Of a stretch of 64,000 nucleotides of DNA, positions 34,447-44,067 are shown piece after piece. Source of the stretch: Comamonas phosphati (GTDB lineage Bacteria > Pseudomonadota > Gammaproteobacteria > Burkholderiales > Burkholderiaceae_C); assembly GCF_014637085.1 (NCBI RefSeq), contig NZ_BMEU01000014.1, positions 54,137-118,136 of the forward strand. The letters run 5' to 3'. The number at the start of each line of letters is the position of its first letter. Within the stretch, counting starts at the first letter, position 1. A program made the position numbers and the translations under genes. The notes beneath the pieces are model-generated. The model searched no databases. It had not been told where the DNA came from and was given only the letters and a program-made list of their open reading frames with translations.

Positions 34447-36156
34447 TTACATGCGCTCGGGTGCGTCCACACCCAGCACGGCCAGACCATTGTGCAACAC
34501 CTGGGCGGTGGCGGCGACCAGGGCCAGGCGCGCCAGCCTGAGCTTTTCGTCGTCGACCAGGATGCGCTCGGCGTCGTAGTAGCTGTGATAGCTCGCTGCC
34601 AGATCGCGCAGGTAGAAGGTCACGTCATGCGGGGCGTTGCCGTCGGCGGCGGCCGTCAGCATCTCGGGGTATTTGGCCAGCAGCAGCATCAGGCCTTGAG
34701 CCTGGGGGCCTTCGAGCGCCGACAGATCCACGTTCTTCAGGGCTTCGACGCCCGCTCCACCCTGCTCTTGCCAGCCGCGCAGCACGGATTGGATACGCGC
34801 ATGGGCGTACTGCACGTAGTACACGGGGTTGTCGTTGTTCTGGGCCACAGCCAGGTCCACGTCGAAGGTGTATTCGGTGTCGGGCTTGCGGCTCAGCAGG
34901 AAGAAGCGCACGGCGTCCTTGCTGGTCCACTCGATCAGGTCGCGCAGCGTCACGTAGGAGCCGGCGCGCTTGCTGATCTTGACCTCTTCGCCGTTGCGCA
35001 CCACGCGCACCATGGTGTGCAGCACGTAGTCGGGGTAGCCGGCGGGAATGCCCACGTCGGCGGCCTGCAGGCCGGCGCGCACGCGGGCGATGGTGCCGTG
35101 GTGGTCCGTGCCCTGGATGTTCACGACCTTGGTGAAGCCGCGCTTGAACTTCTGGATGTGATAGGCGACATCGGGCACGAAGTAGGTGTAGTTCCCGTCG
35201 GACTTGCGCATCACACGGTCCTTGTCGTCACCGTAGTCGGTGGACTTGAGCCACAACGCGCCGTCCTGCTCGTAGGTCTTGCCGTTGGCGATCAGGCGCT
35301 GGACCGTGTCTTCGACGTAGCCGTTGGTGTAGAGGCTGGACTCCAGGTAGTACTGGTCGAAGCGCAGATTGAAGGCCTGCAGGTCCTTGTCCTGCTCGTT
35401 GCGCAGATAGGCCACGGCGAACTGGCGGATGTTCTCGTAGTCGTCGACATCGCCGTTGGCCGTGAATTCGCGGTCGTCGGCCTTGACGGTTTCCCTGGCC
35501 AGGAAGGCGTTGGCGATGTCCTGGATGTAGTCGCCGTTGTAGAAATTCTTGGCCAGCGGGTTCTCGCTGTCGGTGGGCCAGCACTCGTCGCCGGGCTTGA
35601 AGCCCTTGGCGCGCAGCTGCGTGCTCTTGGTCAGCGTGTCGATCTGCACGCCCGCATCGTTGTAGTAGAACTCGCGGTGCACCTTCCAGCCCTGGGTGGC
35701 GTAGAGGTTGCTGATGGCGTCGCCGATCGCGGCCTGGCGGCCGTGGCCCACGTGCAGCGGGCCGGTGGGGTTGGCCGAGACGAACTCCACCAGGATGTTC
35801 TCGCCGCGGTCGGCCTGGTAGCCGAACCTCGCTCCTTCAGCCAGCACCTCGCGCACCACCTGCTGCTTGGCCGCGGGCTTGAGGCGGATGTTGAGGAAGC
35901 CGGGGCCGGCGATCTCGATCGCCTCCACCCATTGCCGGAAGGCCGGCGCGGCCTCCAGCGCGGCCTTGAGCTGTTCGCCCAGGGCGCGGGGATTGGCCTT
36001 CAGGGGCTTGGCCAGCTGCATGGCCGCCGTGCAGGCGAAGTCGCCATGGGCTGCCACCTTGGGGTTTTCGAATGCAGCGCGGCTGCCGGCGCCGGGCGAT
36101 AGTGTTTCGAGCTCGGCAGCCAGGGCCGCGAGCAATTCCTGTTTGACGGAGAGCAT
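34447..36156 (-). CDS. argS: Arginyl-tRNA synthetase
   Basis: 569 residues, class I. The HIGH-type motif appears in [18 protein letters not shown] near residue 132 and the KMSKS-equivalent in [16 protein letters not shown] near residue 395. The Add-1 N-terminal tRNA-contact domain and the C-terminal helical anticodon domain (closing APERM) are complete. It attaches arginine to tRNA. TAAAAT (complement of 36163-36168) stands 6 nt before ATG and no ribosome site is seen, so the mRNA may be leaderless. Confidence 0.97.
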   Translation of the reverse strand: MLSVKQELLAALAAELETLSPGAGSRAAFENPKVAAHGDFACTAAMQLAKPLKANPRALGEQLKAALEAAPAFRQWVEAIEIAGPGFLNIRLKPAAKQQVVREVLAEGARFGYQADRGENILVEFVSANPTGPLHVGHGRQAAIGDAISNLYATQGWKVHREFYYNDAGVQIDTLTKSTQLRAKGFKPGDECWPTDSENPLAKNFYNGDYIQDIANAFLARETVKADDREFTANGDVDDYENIRQFAVAYLRNEQDKDLQAFNLRFDQYYLESSLYTNGYVEDTVQRLIANGKTYEQDGALWLKSTDYGDDKDRVMRKSDGNYTYFVPDVAYHIQKFKRGFTKVVNIQGTDHHGTIARVRAGLQAADVGIPAGYPDYVLHTMVRVVRNGEEVKISKRAGSYVTLRDLIEWTSKDAVRFFLLSRKPDTEYTFDVDLAVAQNNDNPVYYVQYAHARIQSVLRGWQEQGGAGVEALKNVDLSALEGPQAQGLMLLLAKYPEMLTAAADGNAPHDVTFYLRDLAASYHSYYDAERILVDDEKLRLARLALVAATAQVLHNGLAVLGVDAPERM

Positions 36157-36263
36157 CGGGCGATTTTACGTGGGCGCCCGCAACCGTGCGGCCATCGACG
36201 GCCAATTGCAAGATTTGCGGGATGCGCGCTGGCAACAAATCGTAGCCGGACCACAGGCTGCGG

Positions 36264-36710
36264 CTACATGCCGCGCGCCCAGAAGATGGCGACCACGGCG
36301 ATCAGCGGAATCACATGGGCCTGCCTCATGACCCAGCGGCGGGTCTCGACGATCTCCGCAGCGGAAGGCAGCTGGCCCGAGGCGTCCAGGGCGCGCTTCC
36401 AGCGCCGAAATGCGATGGAGGGCTTGATGGACAGCAGAGCGCCGATGACAAACAGGGTCATCTTGAGATGGAACAAGGGCGAGCCGGTATAGCCGGCAAT
36501 GCCCTTGACGCCCCAGAACAGGCGGGCCAGGCCGGTCAGCAGCAGCACCACGGCCACGATGCCGTAGATGACATCGAGCCGCGCCAGGCGCTGCACCACC
36601 GCGGCATTCATCCATTCGCTGCGGCACAGGGCCGCCTGGCTGGTCACAAAAACCATCAGGGTGAGGATTGCCAGCAGGTGGAGGCTGGCCAGTACGGCTT
36701 CAAACGTCAT
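36264..36710 (-). CDS. DUF2214 family membrane protein
   Basis: 148 residues with four hydrophobic helices (FEAVLASLHLLAILTLMVFV; VIYGIVAVVLLLTGLARLFW; LKMTLFVIGALLSI; VIPLIAVVAIFWARGM). The conserved HLLAIL and GSPLFHLKMTLFVIGALLS patterns fit DUF2214. Function unknown. Single gene upstream of argS, pointing the same way, 107 bp away. Confidence 0.8.
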   Translation of the reverse strand: MTFEAVLASLHLLAILTLMVFVTSQAALCRSEWMNAAVVQRLARLDVIYGIVAVVLLLTGLARLFWGVKGIAGYTGSPLFHLKMTLFVIGALLSIKPSIAFRRWKRALDASGQLPSAAEIVETRRWVMRQAHVIPLIAVVAIFWARGM

Positions 36711-36859
36711 GGTTTGTCAGTAGATGCTACGGGTGCGCCACACTATCGCACAGGAGTCGCAGCCAAGGCAAAAGCGCCGGCCCCGATGCCTGCGTTTTTG
36801 AGCCAGCGCAGCTCGAGCCCACAACCTGCAGACGCGGGATCGGGCGACGCGAGCCCCAG

Positions 36860-36888
36860 AAAACACAACCGCCCTCGAAGGGGCGGTT
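36860..36888 (-). terminator. Intrinsic terminator after the LysR gene
   Basis: On the minus strand AACCGCCC (36888 to 36881), loop CTTCGA, GGGCGGTT (36874 to 36867), then GTGTTTTC. Located 20 bp after the LysR stop. Confidence 0.75.
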
Positions 36889-36907
36889 ATTGCGGTTGTT
36901 GGAGAGC

Positions 36908-37843
36908 TCACCCCCCGAGGCCGGTACGCCAGAAATCGGGCTGCTCGTAATGGTGCTTCAGGTAGTCGATCCACATGCGCACGCGCAGCGGCATGTGCTT
37001 GCGCTGGGGGAAGATCACGAAGATGCCGTTGGGCGGCGCGGCGAACTCCTCCAGCACCGGCACCAGGCGGCCGGCGGCGATCTCGGCCTCCACCTCCCAG
37101 GTGCTGCGCCAGGCAATGCCCCAGCCGCCCAGGCACCAGTCGTGCAGCACCTGGCCGTCCGAGCAGTCCAGCGGGCCGCCGGGCTTGAAGTGCACGACTT
37201 CGCTGGTGCCGCTTTCGGGATGCGGAATGCGGAAGGCCCAGCCGCGGGTCTGCGAGGCATCGCTGGACAGCGTCAGGCAGTCGTGCTGCGTCAGCTCGCT
37301 GGGGTGGCCGGGGGTGCCGCGACGCTCCAGATAGGCGGGCGTGGCCACGCACAGGCGGCGGTTGTCGGCAATGCGCACGCTGACCAGGGCCGAATCGGGC
37401 AGGTCGCCCACGCGCACGGCGCAATCGAAGCCTTCGCCGGCCAGGTCGACCACGCGGTCGGAAAGGTTCAGCGAGATCGTCACCTCGGGGTGCAGATCGC
37501 GAAAGCGCGGCACCAGCGGCGCCACATGGCGGCGGCCGAAGCCCGCCGGCGCCGTGATGCGCAGATGGCCCGTGGCCTTGACGCCGCCGGCCGAAACGCT
37601 GGCCTCGGCATTGGCCACGTCGGACAGCAGACGCTGGCAATCCTCCAGGAAGGCGCTGCCCTCGTGCGTGAGCGAGATGCGGCGCGTGGTGCGCACCATG
37701 AGCTTGACGCCCAGATGCTCCTCCAGGGCATCGAGGCGCCGCCCCATGATGGCCGGCGCCACGCCCTCGGCCTTGGCGGCGGCCGTCAGGCTGCCGCGGG
37801 TGGCCACTGATACAAAGGACTCAAATGCCTTGAGCTTGTCCAT
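36908..37843 (-). CDS. LysR-family transcriptional regulator
   Basis: 311 residues; ATG at 37843 follows AAAGGAGCAGTC and gives MDKLKAFESFVSVATRGSLT. The winged HTH continues through APAIMGRRLDALEEHLGVKL, and the effector domain (from about 90) includes GHLRITAPAGFGRRHVAPLV and the DGQVLHDWCLGGWGIAW segment. The sequence resembles the LTTR subgroup without the usual SxxS spacing (AIMGRRL in place of VSRQI). Divergent from glcB over 542 bp, so glcB is a possible target (inferred). Confidence 0.9.
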   Translation of the reverse strand: MDKLKAFESFVSVATRGSLTAAAKAEGVAPAIMGRRLDALEEHLGVKLMVRTTRRISLTHEGSAFLEDCQRLLSDVANAEASVSAGGVKATGHLRITAPAGFGRRHVAPLVPRFRDLHPEVTISLNLSDRVVDLAGEGFDCAVRVGDLPDSALVSVRIADNRRLCVATPAYLERRGTPGHPSELTQHDCLTLSSDASQTRGWAFRIPHPESGTSEVVHFKPGGPLDCSDGQVLHDWCLGGWGIAWRSTWEVEAEIAAGRLVPVLEEFAAPPNGIFVIFPQRKHMPLRVRMWIDYLKHHYEQPDFWRTGLGG

Positions 37844-38385
37844 GACTGCTCCTTTATGGTTCTTTCTGGTCTCCTGCACAAAGCATGCGAGCTACCAATT
37901 AAGGAGCACACATCGCGCAAGCAACCTTCATTTCATGGATTAATCATTCGCCATCTGTACTGACTCAAGCGCAGAGTGCTATCTCTTTTCAACTTACCCG
38001 AAACAGAAAGTTTCGACGCACGGCGCATAAAACACATTCTTCGTCATTTTTACTCATAAGTCATGAGTTGACTAGAAATCCGCGAATTTATATACCTAAA
38101 CATAAAAATTTCACCAACCTGTCCAGCTCGGAGGTCCGGGCACGCAGGCAGCAGGTATCGGCCTCGCCACCGTGGCGGATGGCAGCGAACAGCGAAATGG
38201 CCTTCTCGCTGCACCTGCAGGCCACGATTAATTACAAAAATATCATCAGTTTTCAACTTTTTTGAATATTTACGTACCCAAAGAATTCAAATACAGTGCA
38301 AGCACAAGCTGCACATGCTGGGTATGCGCAGCGTGTCAGGTAGCCATCCCCAACAGATAAACAAAGCATCCATCCGAGGTTTCCC
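37844..38385. other. 542-bp AT-rich intergenic region with an internal GC-rich block
   Basis: No confident gene. The flanks are strongly AT-rich, unlike the rest of the window, but about 38125-38225 is as GC-rich as coding DNA. Short frames cross the block on both strands without recognisable products. ACTCAT (38052-38057) / ATGAGT (38063-38068) is an inverted repeat with a 5-bp spacer. The last 15 bp provide the glcB ribosome site (CCGAGG). Confidence 0.6.
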
Positions 38386-40578
38386 ATGACTGATCGCACT
38401 CAAGTCCACGGCCTGCAGGTCGCCACCGAGCTGTACAACTTTGTGAACACGCAAGTGCTGCCCGGCACCGGCGTGAACCAGGAGGCCTTCTGGAAGGGCT
38501 TTGACGCAATCGTCGCCGATCTGGCACCCAAGAACGCCGCCCTGCTGGCCGAGCGCGACCGCCTGCAGGCCGAACTGGACACCTGGCACCAGGCCAACCC
38601 CGGCCCCGTCACCGACATGGCGGCCTACCGCAGCTTTCTGACGCAGATCGGCTATCTGGTCGAGTCGCCCAAGGACGCCAAGGCCACGACCGAGAACGTG
38701 GACGCCGAACTGGCCATCCAGGCCGGCCCCCAGCTGGTGGTGCCCATCCTGAACGCCCGCTACGCGCTGAACGCAGCCAACGCCCGCTGGGGTTCGCTGT
38801 ATGACGCGCTGTACGGCACGGACGTGATCAGCGAAGAAGGCGGCGCCGAAAAGGGCAAGGGCTACAACCCCGTGCGCGGCGCCAAGGTCATCGCGTTCGC
38901 CCGCAACTTCCTGGACCAGGCCGTGCCCCTGGCCGCCGGCTCGCACAAGGACGCCACGGGCTATGCCGTTGAAGGCGGCAAGCTGGTGGTGACGCTCAAG
39001 GACGGCAGCAAGACCGGCCTGAAGGACGAAGCCAAGTTCGTGGGCTACCAGGGCGGCGCCTCCGCCCCCTCCTCGGTGCTGCTGAGGAACAACGGCATCC
39101 ACATCGACATCATCGTCAACAAGTCCACGTCCATCGGCGGCTCCGATGCCGCCGGCGTGTCCGACGTGGTGGTGGAAGCCGCGCTGTCCACCATTCTGGA
39201 CCTGGAAGACTCCGTGGCCGCCGTGGACGCCGAAGACAAGGTCAACGGCTACGCCAACTGGCTGGGCATCCTCAAGGGCACGCTGACCGAGACCTTCGAG
39301 AAGGGCGGCAAGCAGATGACCCGCGGCCTGAACCCCGACCGCGAGTACACCGGCGCCGACGGCCAGCCCGTGAAGCTGCACGGCCGCTCGCTGATGTTCG
39401 TGCGCAATGTGGGCCACCTGATGACCAACCCCGCCATCCTGTGGGGCGCTGCCAGCAAGGAAATCCCCGAAGGCATCATGGACGCCGTCGTGACCACGGC
39501 CATCGCCATCCATGACCTCAAGGGCGGCGGCGCGGGCGGCATACGCAACTCGCGCACCGGCAGCGTCTACATCGTCAAGCCCAAGATGCACGGCCCCGCC
39601 GAAGCCGGCTTTGCCAACGAGCTGTTCGGCCGCGTCGAGAAGCTGCTGGGCCTGCCCGAGAACACCGTCAAGCTGGGCATCATGGACGAGGAGCGCCGCA
39701 CCACGGTGAACCTGAAGGCCGCCATCGCCGCCGCTCCCGCCCGCGTGGCCTTCATCAACACCGGCTTCCTGGACCGCACCGGCGACGAAATGCACACCGC
39801 CATGTATGCCGGCCCGATGGTGCGCAAGGCCGACATGAAGAGCTGCGCCTGGCTGCCCGCCTACGAGCGCAGCAACGTGCTGGTCGGCCTGGGCCTGGGC
39901 CTGCGCGGCCGCGCCCAGATCGGCAAGGGCATGTGGGCCATGCCCGACCTGATGAAGGCCATGCTGGAGCAGAAGATCGCCCAGCCCAAGGCCGGCGCCA
40001 ACACCGCCTGGGTGCCCTCGCCCACCGGCGCCACGCTGCACGCCCTGCACTATCACCAGGTCAACGTGGCCGACGTGCAGAAGGAACTCGAAAAGACCAA
40101 CGCCGACGGCGAGCGCGACAACCTGCTCGACGCCATCCTGCAAGTGCCCGTGTCGGCCAACCCGAACTGGACCGATGCCGAGAAGCAGCAGGAAGTGGAC
40201 AACAACGTCCAGGGCATCCTGGGCTATGTGGTGCGCTGGATCGACCAGGGCGTGGGCTGCTCCAAGGTGCTCGACATCCACAACGTGGGCCTGATGGAAG
40301 ACCGCGCCACGCTGCGCATCTCCAGCCAGCACATCGCCAACTGGCTGCAGCACGGCATCGTGACCGAAGCCATGGTCCGCGACAGCTTCGCGCGCATGGC
40401 CAAGGTGGTGGACGGGCAGAACGCCGGCGACGCCGCCTACAAGAGCCTGGTGGCCAACCCGGGCGGTGCGGCCTTCCAGGCCGCCCTGGACCTGGTGTTC
40501 AAGGGCAAGGAACAGCCCTCGGGCTACACCGAGCCCCTGCTGCACGCCTGGCGCCTGAAGGTCAAGGCCGGCGCGTAA
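38386..40578 (+). CDS. glcB: Malate synthase G
   Basis: 730 residues, normal for the G isoform. Signature segments: [38 protein letters not shown] (catalytic Asp/Glu loop), [19 protein letters not shown], and near the C-terminus [20 protein letters not shown]. It condenses glyoxylate with acetyl-CoA to malate, needed on acetate, glycolate or other C2-yielding substrates. A strong terminator follows. Divergent LysR gene may regulate it. Confidence 0.97.
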   Translation: MTDRTQVHGLQVATELYNFVNTQVLPGTGVNQEAFWKGFDAIVADLAPKNAALLAERDRLQAELDTWHQANPGPVTDMAAYRSFLTQIGYLVESPKDAKATTENVDAELAIQAGPQLVVPILNARYALNAANARWGSLYDALYGTDVISEEGGAEKGKGYNPVRGAKVIAFARNFLDQAVPLAAGSHKDATGYAVEGGKLVVTLKDGSKTGLKDEAKFVGYQGGASAPSSVLLRNNGIHIDIIVNKSTSIGGSDAAGVSDVVVEAALSTILDLEDSVAAVDAEDKVNGYANWLGILKGTLTETFEKGGKQMTRGLNPDREYTGADGQPVKLHGRSLMFVRNVGHLMTNPAILWGAASKEIPEGIMDAVVTTAIAIHDLKGGGAGGIRNSRTGSVYIVKPKMHGPAEAGFANELFGRVEKLLGLPENTVKLGIMDEERRTTVNLKAAIAAAPARVAFINTGFLDRTGDEMHTAMYAGPMVRKADMKSCAWLPAYERSNVLVGLGLGLRGRAQIGKGMWAMPDLMKAMLEQKIAQPKAGANTAWVPSPTGATLHALHYHQVNVADVQKELEKTNADGERDNLLDAILQVPVSANPNWTDAEKQQEVDNNVQGILGYVVRWIDQGVGCSKVLDIHNVGLMEDRATLRISSQHIANWLQHGIVTEAMVRDSFARMAKVVDGQNAGDAAYKSLVANPGGAAFQAALDLVFKGKEQPSGYTEPLLHAWRLKVKAGA

Positions 40579-40610
40579 ATCGCGACGCTTCCAAGCGAGT
40601 CATCCCACTC

Positions 40611-40643
40611 AACAATGGCACCTTCGGGTGCCATTGTTTTTTT
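40611..40643 (+). terminator. Intrinsic terminator after glcB
   Basis: AACAATGGCACC, loop TTC, GGGTGCCATTGTT and a run of seven T's in total. Nearly ideal rho-independent terminator. Confidence 0.95.
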
Positions 40644-40722
40644 GCGTTCAGGAGTGATGCGCTTATTTGAATGAATCATTATGTTACATTCAGTAACCAA
40701 CACCACTCAATATCCATTTTCC

Positions 40723-41409
40723 ATGCGTGCTTATTTCACCCTGGCGACCCTGGCATTGGCGGCAGCACCCATTTTTTTGACTGGCTGCGCCACCGAGTCT
40801 TCTCAGACATTGGCCATTGCAAAAACCCAAAGTTCCGCACGTAGCTATATCGGCATCCGCAGCCCTATCGCCGTAGGCAAGTTCGATAACCGCTCCAGCT
40901 ATTTGCGAGGTGCTTTCTCCGATGGAGTCGATCGTCTGGGCAGCCAAGCCAAGACCATTCTGATCAGCCATTTGCAGCAAACCAATCGCTTCAATGTGCT
41001 TGATCGGGACAATATGGCGGAAATCAAGCAGGAAGCCAGCATTCAAGGCACCGCGCAAAAGCTCAAGGGCGCGGATTATGTGGTGACTGGCGATATTTCC
41101 GAATTCGGCCGCAAAGAGACTGGCGATAAGCAGTTCTTCGGCGTTCTGGGCCGAGGCAAAACCCAGGTGGCCTATGCCAAGGTCACCTTGAATGTCGTGG
41201 ACATCCGTACTTCCGAAGTTGTGCGCTCTGTTCAAGGCGCCGGTGAATTTCAGCTGAGCAACCGCGAAGTCATAGGCTTTGGCGGCACGGCCAGCTATGA
41301 CTCGACGCTCAATGGCAAGGTACTGGATCTGGCCATTCGCGAGGCAGTGGACCGCTTGGGAGAGGCGGTGGACAGCGGCGCACTGCCGGCCTTGGTATCC
41401 CAGCGCTGA
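40723..41409 (+). CDS. CsgG/HfaB-family lipoprotein
   Basis: About 228 residues from ATG at 40723; an upstream ATG (40681) adds a non-signal leader. Lipoprotein signal MRAYFTLATLALAAAPIF with lipobox LTGC. The CsgG-like core shows PIAVGKFDNRSSY, then LISHLQQTNRFNVLDRDNMA, KLKGADYVVTGDISEFG and ends LGEAVDSGALPAL. CsgG forms outer-membrane pores for curli, but no curli genes occur here. First of three adjacent lipoprotein genes, with clearly lower GC than the neighbours. Confidence 0.87.
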   Translation: MRAYFTLATLALAAAPIFLTGCATESSQTLAIAKTQSSARSYIGIRSPIAVGKFDNRSSYLRGAFSDGVDRLGSQAKTILISHLQQTNRFNVLDRDNMAEIKQEASIQGTAQKLKGADYVVTGDISEFGRKETGDKQFFGVLGRGKTQVAYAKVTLNVVDIRTSEVVRSVQGAGEFQLSNREVIGFGGTASYDSTLNGKVLDLAIREAVDRLGEAVDSGALPALVSQR

Positions 41410-41422
41410 AAGGCTCAAACCC

Positions 41423-41791
41423 ATGAAAACTACCGTCCTCGCACACAGCCTCGCCGCTGTCATGTTTGTGGGCCTGGTGTCAGGCTGTGCCGCCCCCAAC
41501 AAGGGGCTCTACAGCTGGAACAGCTACCAGACTGAGGTCTATAGCTACCTGAAGAGCGATGCACCTTCCGTCGACGAGCAAATCTTGTCGCTTGAGAAAG
41601 GCGTACAGCAAACAGCGGCACAAGGCGCCCACCTGCCTCCAGGTTATTCCGCACACCTGGGCCTGCTCTATCTGAATACCGGTCGTACAGACCAGGCCAT
41701 CGCGGCCTGGGAGCAGGAAAAGAAAGAATTTCCGGAGTCGGCCCAGTACATCGACTATTTGATCAACAACATGAAGAAGAACCGGAGCTGA
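41423..41791 (+). CDS. DUF4810 lipoprotein
   Basis: 122 residues: signal MKTTVLAHSLAAVMFVGL with lipobox VSGC, then a short helical protein beginning NKGLYSWNSYQTEVYSYLKS and containing PPGYSAHLGLLYLNTGRTDQ, a TPR-like segment. DUF4810 lipoproteins are typically encoded between a CsgG-like and a DUF799 lipoprotein, as here. Starts 13 bp after the previous stop and ends one base before the next ATG. Likely outer-membrane or periplasm-facing partner of the trio. Confidence 0.85.
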   Translation: MKTTVLAHSLAAVMFVGLVSGCAAPNKGLYSWNSYQTEVYSYLKSDAPSVDEQILSLEKGVQQTAAQGAHLPPGYSAHLGLLYLNTGRTDQAIAAWEQEKKEFPESAQYIDYLINNMKKNRS

Positions 41792-41792
41792 T

Positions 41793-42464
41793 ATGTCCAC
41801 TAGCTTGATTCGGAGCGTTCTGCGGTGGAGCACTGTGCTGGCTATGAGCGCCTGGCTGGCAGGTTGCGCAGCACCACAAAAAAAGGACTACAGCGCACTC
41901 CGTGCCGCCAAGCCAGCATCCATTCTGGTTTTGCCGCCGGTTAACGACGCCCCGGAGGTACAGGCATCGGCCAGCGTCTTGTCATATGCAACGCGCCCTC
42001 TTGCAGAGGCTGGCTATTACGTGATGCCCGTCACTTTGGTTTCCGAAACCTTCCGGCAAAACGGCTTGGAGATCTCCGGCGACATTCATGAAGTTTCGCC
42101 GACAAAGCTGAAAGAGATCTTCGGCGCTGACTCTGCGCTCTACATCAAGATCACAAAATATGGCAGCAGCTATCAAGTGATCAACAGTGTTGCCATTGTC
42201 AGTGCGGAAGCCAGGTTGGTAGACCTGCGTACGGGAACCACACTATGGAATGGCCGCGCCTCTGCCTCCAGCGATGAAGGTGGCAACAATAGCGGCGGCG
42301 GCCTGGCCGGCATGCTGATCACCGCCTTGGTCAAGCAGATCATCAATACCGCGACCGATGCCTCTCATACGGTCGCCGGGGTCGCAACCAACCGCCTGCT
42401 TGCAGCGGGGCATCCCGGTGGGCTGCTGTACGGCCCGCGCTCTCCCATGTACGGCAAGGACTGA
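41793..42464 (+). CDS. DUF799 (GNA1162-like) lipoprotein
   Basis: 223 residues, ribosome site GGAG inside the end of the previous gene. Signal peptide with lipobox LAGC near residue 24. Core: SILVLPPVNDAPEVQASASV, PLAEAGYYVMPVTLVSETF, FGADSALYIKITKYGSSYQV and LVDLRTGTTLWNGRA. DUF799 includes the neisserial antigen GNA1162, whose fold resembles TolB-like/CsgG N-terminal domains. Third gene of the trio; together they suggest an envelope complex whose cargo or function is unknown. Confidence 0.88.
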   Translation: MSTSLIRSVLRWSTVLAMSAWLAGCAAPQKKDYSALRAAKPASILVLPPVNDAPEVQASASVLSYATRPLAEAGYYVMPVTLVSETFRQNGLEISGDIHEVSPTKLKEIFGADSALYIKITKYGSSYQVINSVAIVSAEARLVDLRTGTTLWNGRASASSDEGGNNSGGGLAGMLITALVKQIINTATDASHTVAGVATNRLLAAGHPGGLLYGPRSPMYGKD

Positions 42465-42539
42465 AGCCCGGCAGGCAATGGCCTGCCGCCGCCGTCAATT
42501 CCGTCTTGATATCGCAGATCCAGGGTGAAGGTCTGCCTC

Positions 42540-42580
42540 TTGTAGAGATTGAAATCTGTCTGGATCTCAGTCTCTACAAT
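42540..42580 (+). promoter_or_regulatory. Inverted repeat and candidate promoter before the CWC gene
   Basis: TTGTAGAGA (42540-42548) is perfectly inverted as TCTCTACAA (42571-42579). TACAAT at 42575-42580 could be a -10 box, with TTGAAA at 42549-42554 as a poorly spaced -35. Either an operator around a promoter or a leader hairpin. Confidence 0.35.
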
Positions 42581-42611
42581 CTTGCCCATTCATGTGCAGA
42601 ACCGATACATC

Positions 42612-42842
42612 GTGTCGACCACCACTTCCACGTTGAACTGCCCGCTGTGCGGCCAGGCCAACCAGTGCGCCATTGCGGCCGGTCAGCCCGCCGCGAGCTG
42701 TTGGTGCATGCAGGCCGACCTCTCCAGACAGGCCCTGGCCCGCATACCCGAGGCCCGGCGCGACAAGGCCTGCATCTGCCCGGCCTGCGGCCGCAGCCAG
42801 CCCGGCGATGAACCGCCAGGCCCAAGGCGCGATGTCCCATGA
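42612..42842 (+). CDS. Cysteine-rich CWC-family small protein
   Basis: 76 residues from GTG at 42612, which lies just before the conserved core; an earlier TTG would add unrelated residues. Cysteines: CPLCGQANQCAIA near residue 11, CWCMQADLS near residue 31 and CICPACGRSQ near residue 55, the CWC pattern (C-P-x-C-G..C, C-W-C, C-x-C). It probably binds zinc or another metal; function unknown. The tautomerase gene follows 49 bp later. Confidence 0.8.
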   Translation: MSTTTSTLNCPLCGQANQCAIAAGQPAASCWCMQADLSRQALARIPEARRDKACICPACGRSQPGDEPPGPRRDVP

Positions 42843-42891
42843 CCACGCCGCGGCCGCTACCGCTTACCACCACTGGTTTGGAGGAGACTTT

Positions 42892-43080
42892 ATGCCAACC
42901 TATCACATCGAACTGTTTGAAGGCCGCACGCTCGAGCAAAAGCGCAAACTGGTCGAGGAAATCACGCGCGTGACCTCGGAAGTGCTGGGCAGCCCTCCCG
43001 AGTCGGTGGACATCATCATCACCGACGTCAAGCGCGAGAACTGGGCCACGGGCGGCAAGCTCTGGTCCGAGCAGCAGTAA
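42892..43080 (+). CDS. 4-oxalocrotonate tautomerase family protein
   Basis: 62 residues; ATG at 42892 follows GGAGGAGACTTT, so the longer frame is rejected. After Met removal the N-terminus is the catalytic Pro 1 (MPTYHIELFEGRTLEQKRKL). The chain continues with ITRVTSEVLGSPPESVDIII, the 4-OT fold of about 62 residues. It probably tautomerises an unsaturated keto acid; adjacent genes do not name a substrate. Confidence 0.9.
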   Translation: MPTYHIELFEGRTLEQKRKLVEEITRVTSEVLGSPPESVDIIITDVKRENWATGGKLWSEQQ

Positions 43081-43153
43081 GCAAGCCGGCGCCCCGCAGC
43101 AAAGGCCGTCGTCCCCCTTGGGGGAAGGCGCCTCAGGCGACTCAGGGGGGTCA
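43081..43153 (-). repeat. 3'-end structured repeat, copy 4 (family A)
   Basis: Includes the TGA stop (43151-43153) of garR and reads in its direction. Stem 1 is altered (CGCC-TGA-GGCG), stem 2 TCCCCC/GGGGGA has only a two-base loop, and stem 3 is less clear. It lies between convergent tautomerase and garR, so it is also the only candidate transcription end signal there. Confidence 0.75.
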
Positions 43154-44041
43154 TCCAATCTCGTGGCCTGCCATCAGCTCCAGCGCCTTGACCAGCGCCG
43201 AATGGTCCAGTTCCGCACCGCCATGGGCAGCGCAGGCCTGCATCAGCTGCGCGGCGCCGGCGGTCTGCGGCAGCGCCAGCCCCAGCTCGCGCGCGCCCTG
43301 CAGCGCCAGGCCCAGGTCCTTCTGGTGCAGGGCAATGCGGAAGCCCGGCGCAAAGGTCCGGTTGATCATGCGCTCGCCATGCACCTCGAGGATGCGGCTG
43401 GAGGCAAAGCCGCCCATCAGCGCCTGGCGCACCTTGGCCGGATCGGCGCCGGCCTTGCTCGCGAACACCAGTGCTTCGCTCACGGCCGCGATGTTCAGCG
43501 CCACGATGATCTGGTTGGCCACCTTGGTGGTCTGGCCGTCGCCGTTGCCGCCGACCAGGGTGATGTTCTTGCCCATCTTCTCGAGCAGCGGCCGCACCTT
43601 CTCGAACACCGCGGGCTCGCCGCCGCACATGATGGTCAGCGAGGCGGCCTTGGCGCCGACCTCGCCGCCCGACACCGGCGCGTCGATGTAGTCGGCGCCC
43701 AGCGCATTGATCTTCTGCGCGAAGGCCTTGGTGGCCATGGGCGAGATCGAGCTCATGTCCACGATGATCTTGCGCCCGCCGCCGGCGCCTTGTAATGCCG
43801 CGGCCACGCCGCTCTCGCCGAACAGCACCGATTCGACGTCCGGCGTGTCGGGCACCATCAGAAAGACCACATCGGCGTTGCTGGCCACTTCCTGCACCGT
43901 GGCGCAGGCAATGGCGGCCGACGCCTTGACCGCCTCGGGCACGCGGCGGGCCGCGCTCACGTAGACCGTGTGGCCGGCGTTGATGAGGTTCAGCGCCATC
44001 GGCGCGCCCATGATGCCGAGTCCGATAAATCCGAGCTTCAT
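43151..44041 (-). CDS. garR: Tartronate semialdehyde (2-hydroxy-3-oxopropionate) reductase
   Basis: 296 residues from ATG at 44041. Beta-hydroxyacid dehydrogenase motifs: NAD-binding GFIGLGIMGAPMALNLINAG, substrate loop DAPVSGGEVGAKAASLTIM near residue 118, catalytic Lys in QTTKVANQIIVALN near residue 170. It reduces tartronate semialdehyde to glycerate. It follows garL and garD, giving the classical galactarate/glucarate branch. Ends at repeat copy 4. Confidence 0.9.
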   Translation of the reverse strand: MKLGFIGLGIMGAPMALNLINAGHTVYVSAARRVPEAVKASAAIACATVQEVASNADVVFLMVPDTPDVESVLFGESGVAAALQGAGGGRKIIVDMSSISPMATKAFAQKINALGADYIDAPVSGGEVGAKAASLTIMCGGEPAVFEKVRPLLEKMGKNITLVGGNGDGQTTKVANQIIVALNIAAVSEALVFASKAGADPAKVRQALMGGFASSRILEVHGERMINRTFAPGFRIALHQKDLGLALQGARELGLALPQTAGAAQLMQACAAHGGAELDHSALVKALELMAGHEIG

Positions 44042-44067
44042 GTCTTTGTCCTTGAGAGTGGGGAAAT

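Noticed and set aside
38068-38265. Short frames crossing the GC-rich block on both strands
   Set aside because: No ribosome site, no known family, and composition is a mosaic; described as a region rather than genes.
42470-42487. GGCAGGC/GCCTGCC hairpin after the DUF799 gene as a terminator
   Set aside because: Stem is good but no T run follows; evidence insufficient for an intrinsic terminator.
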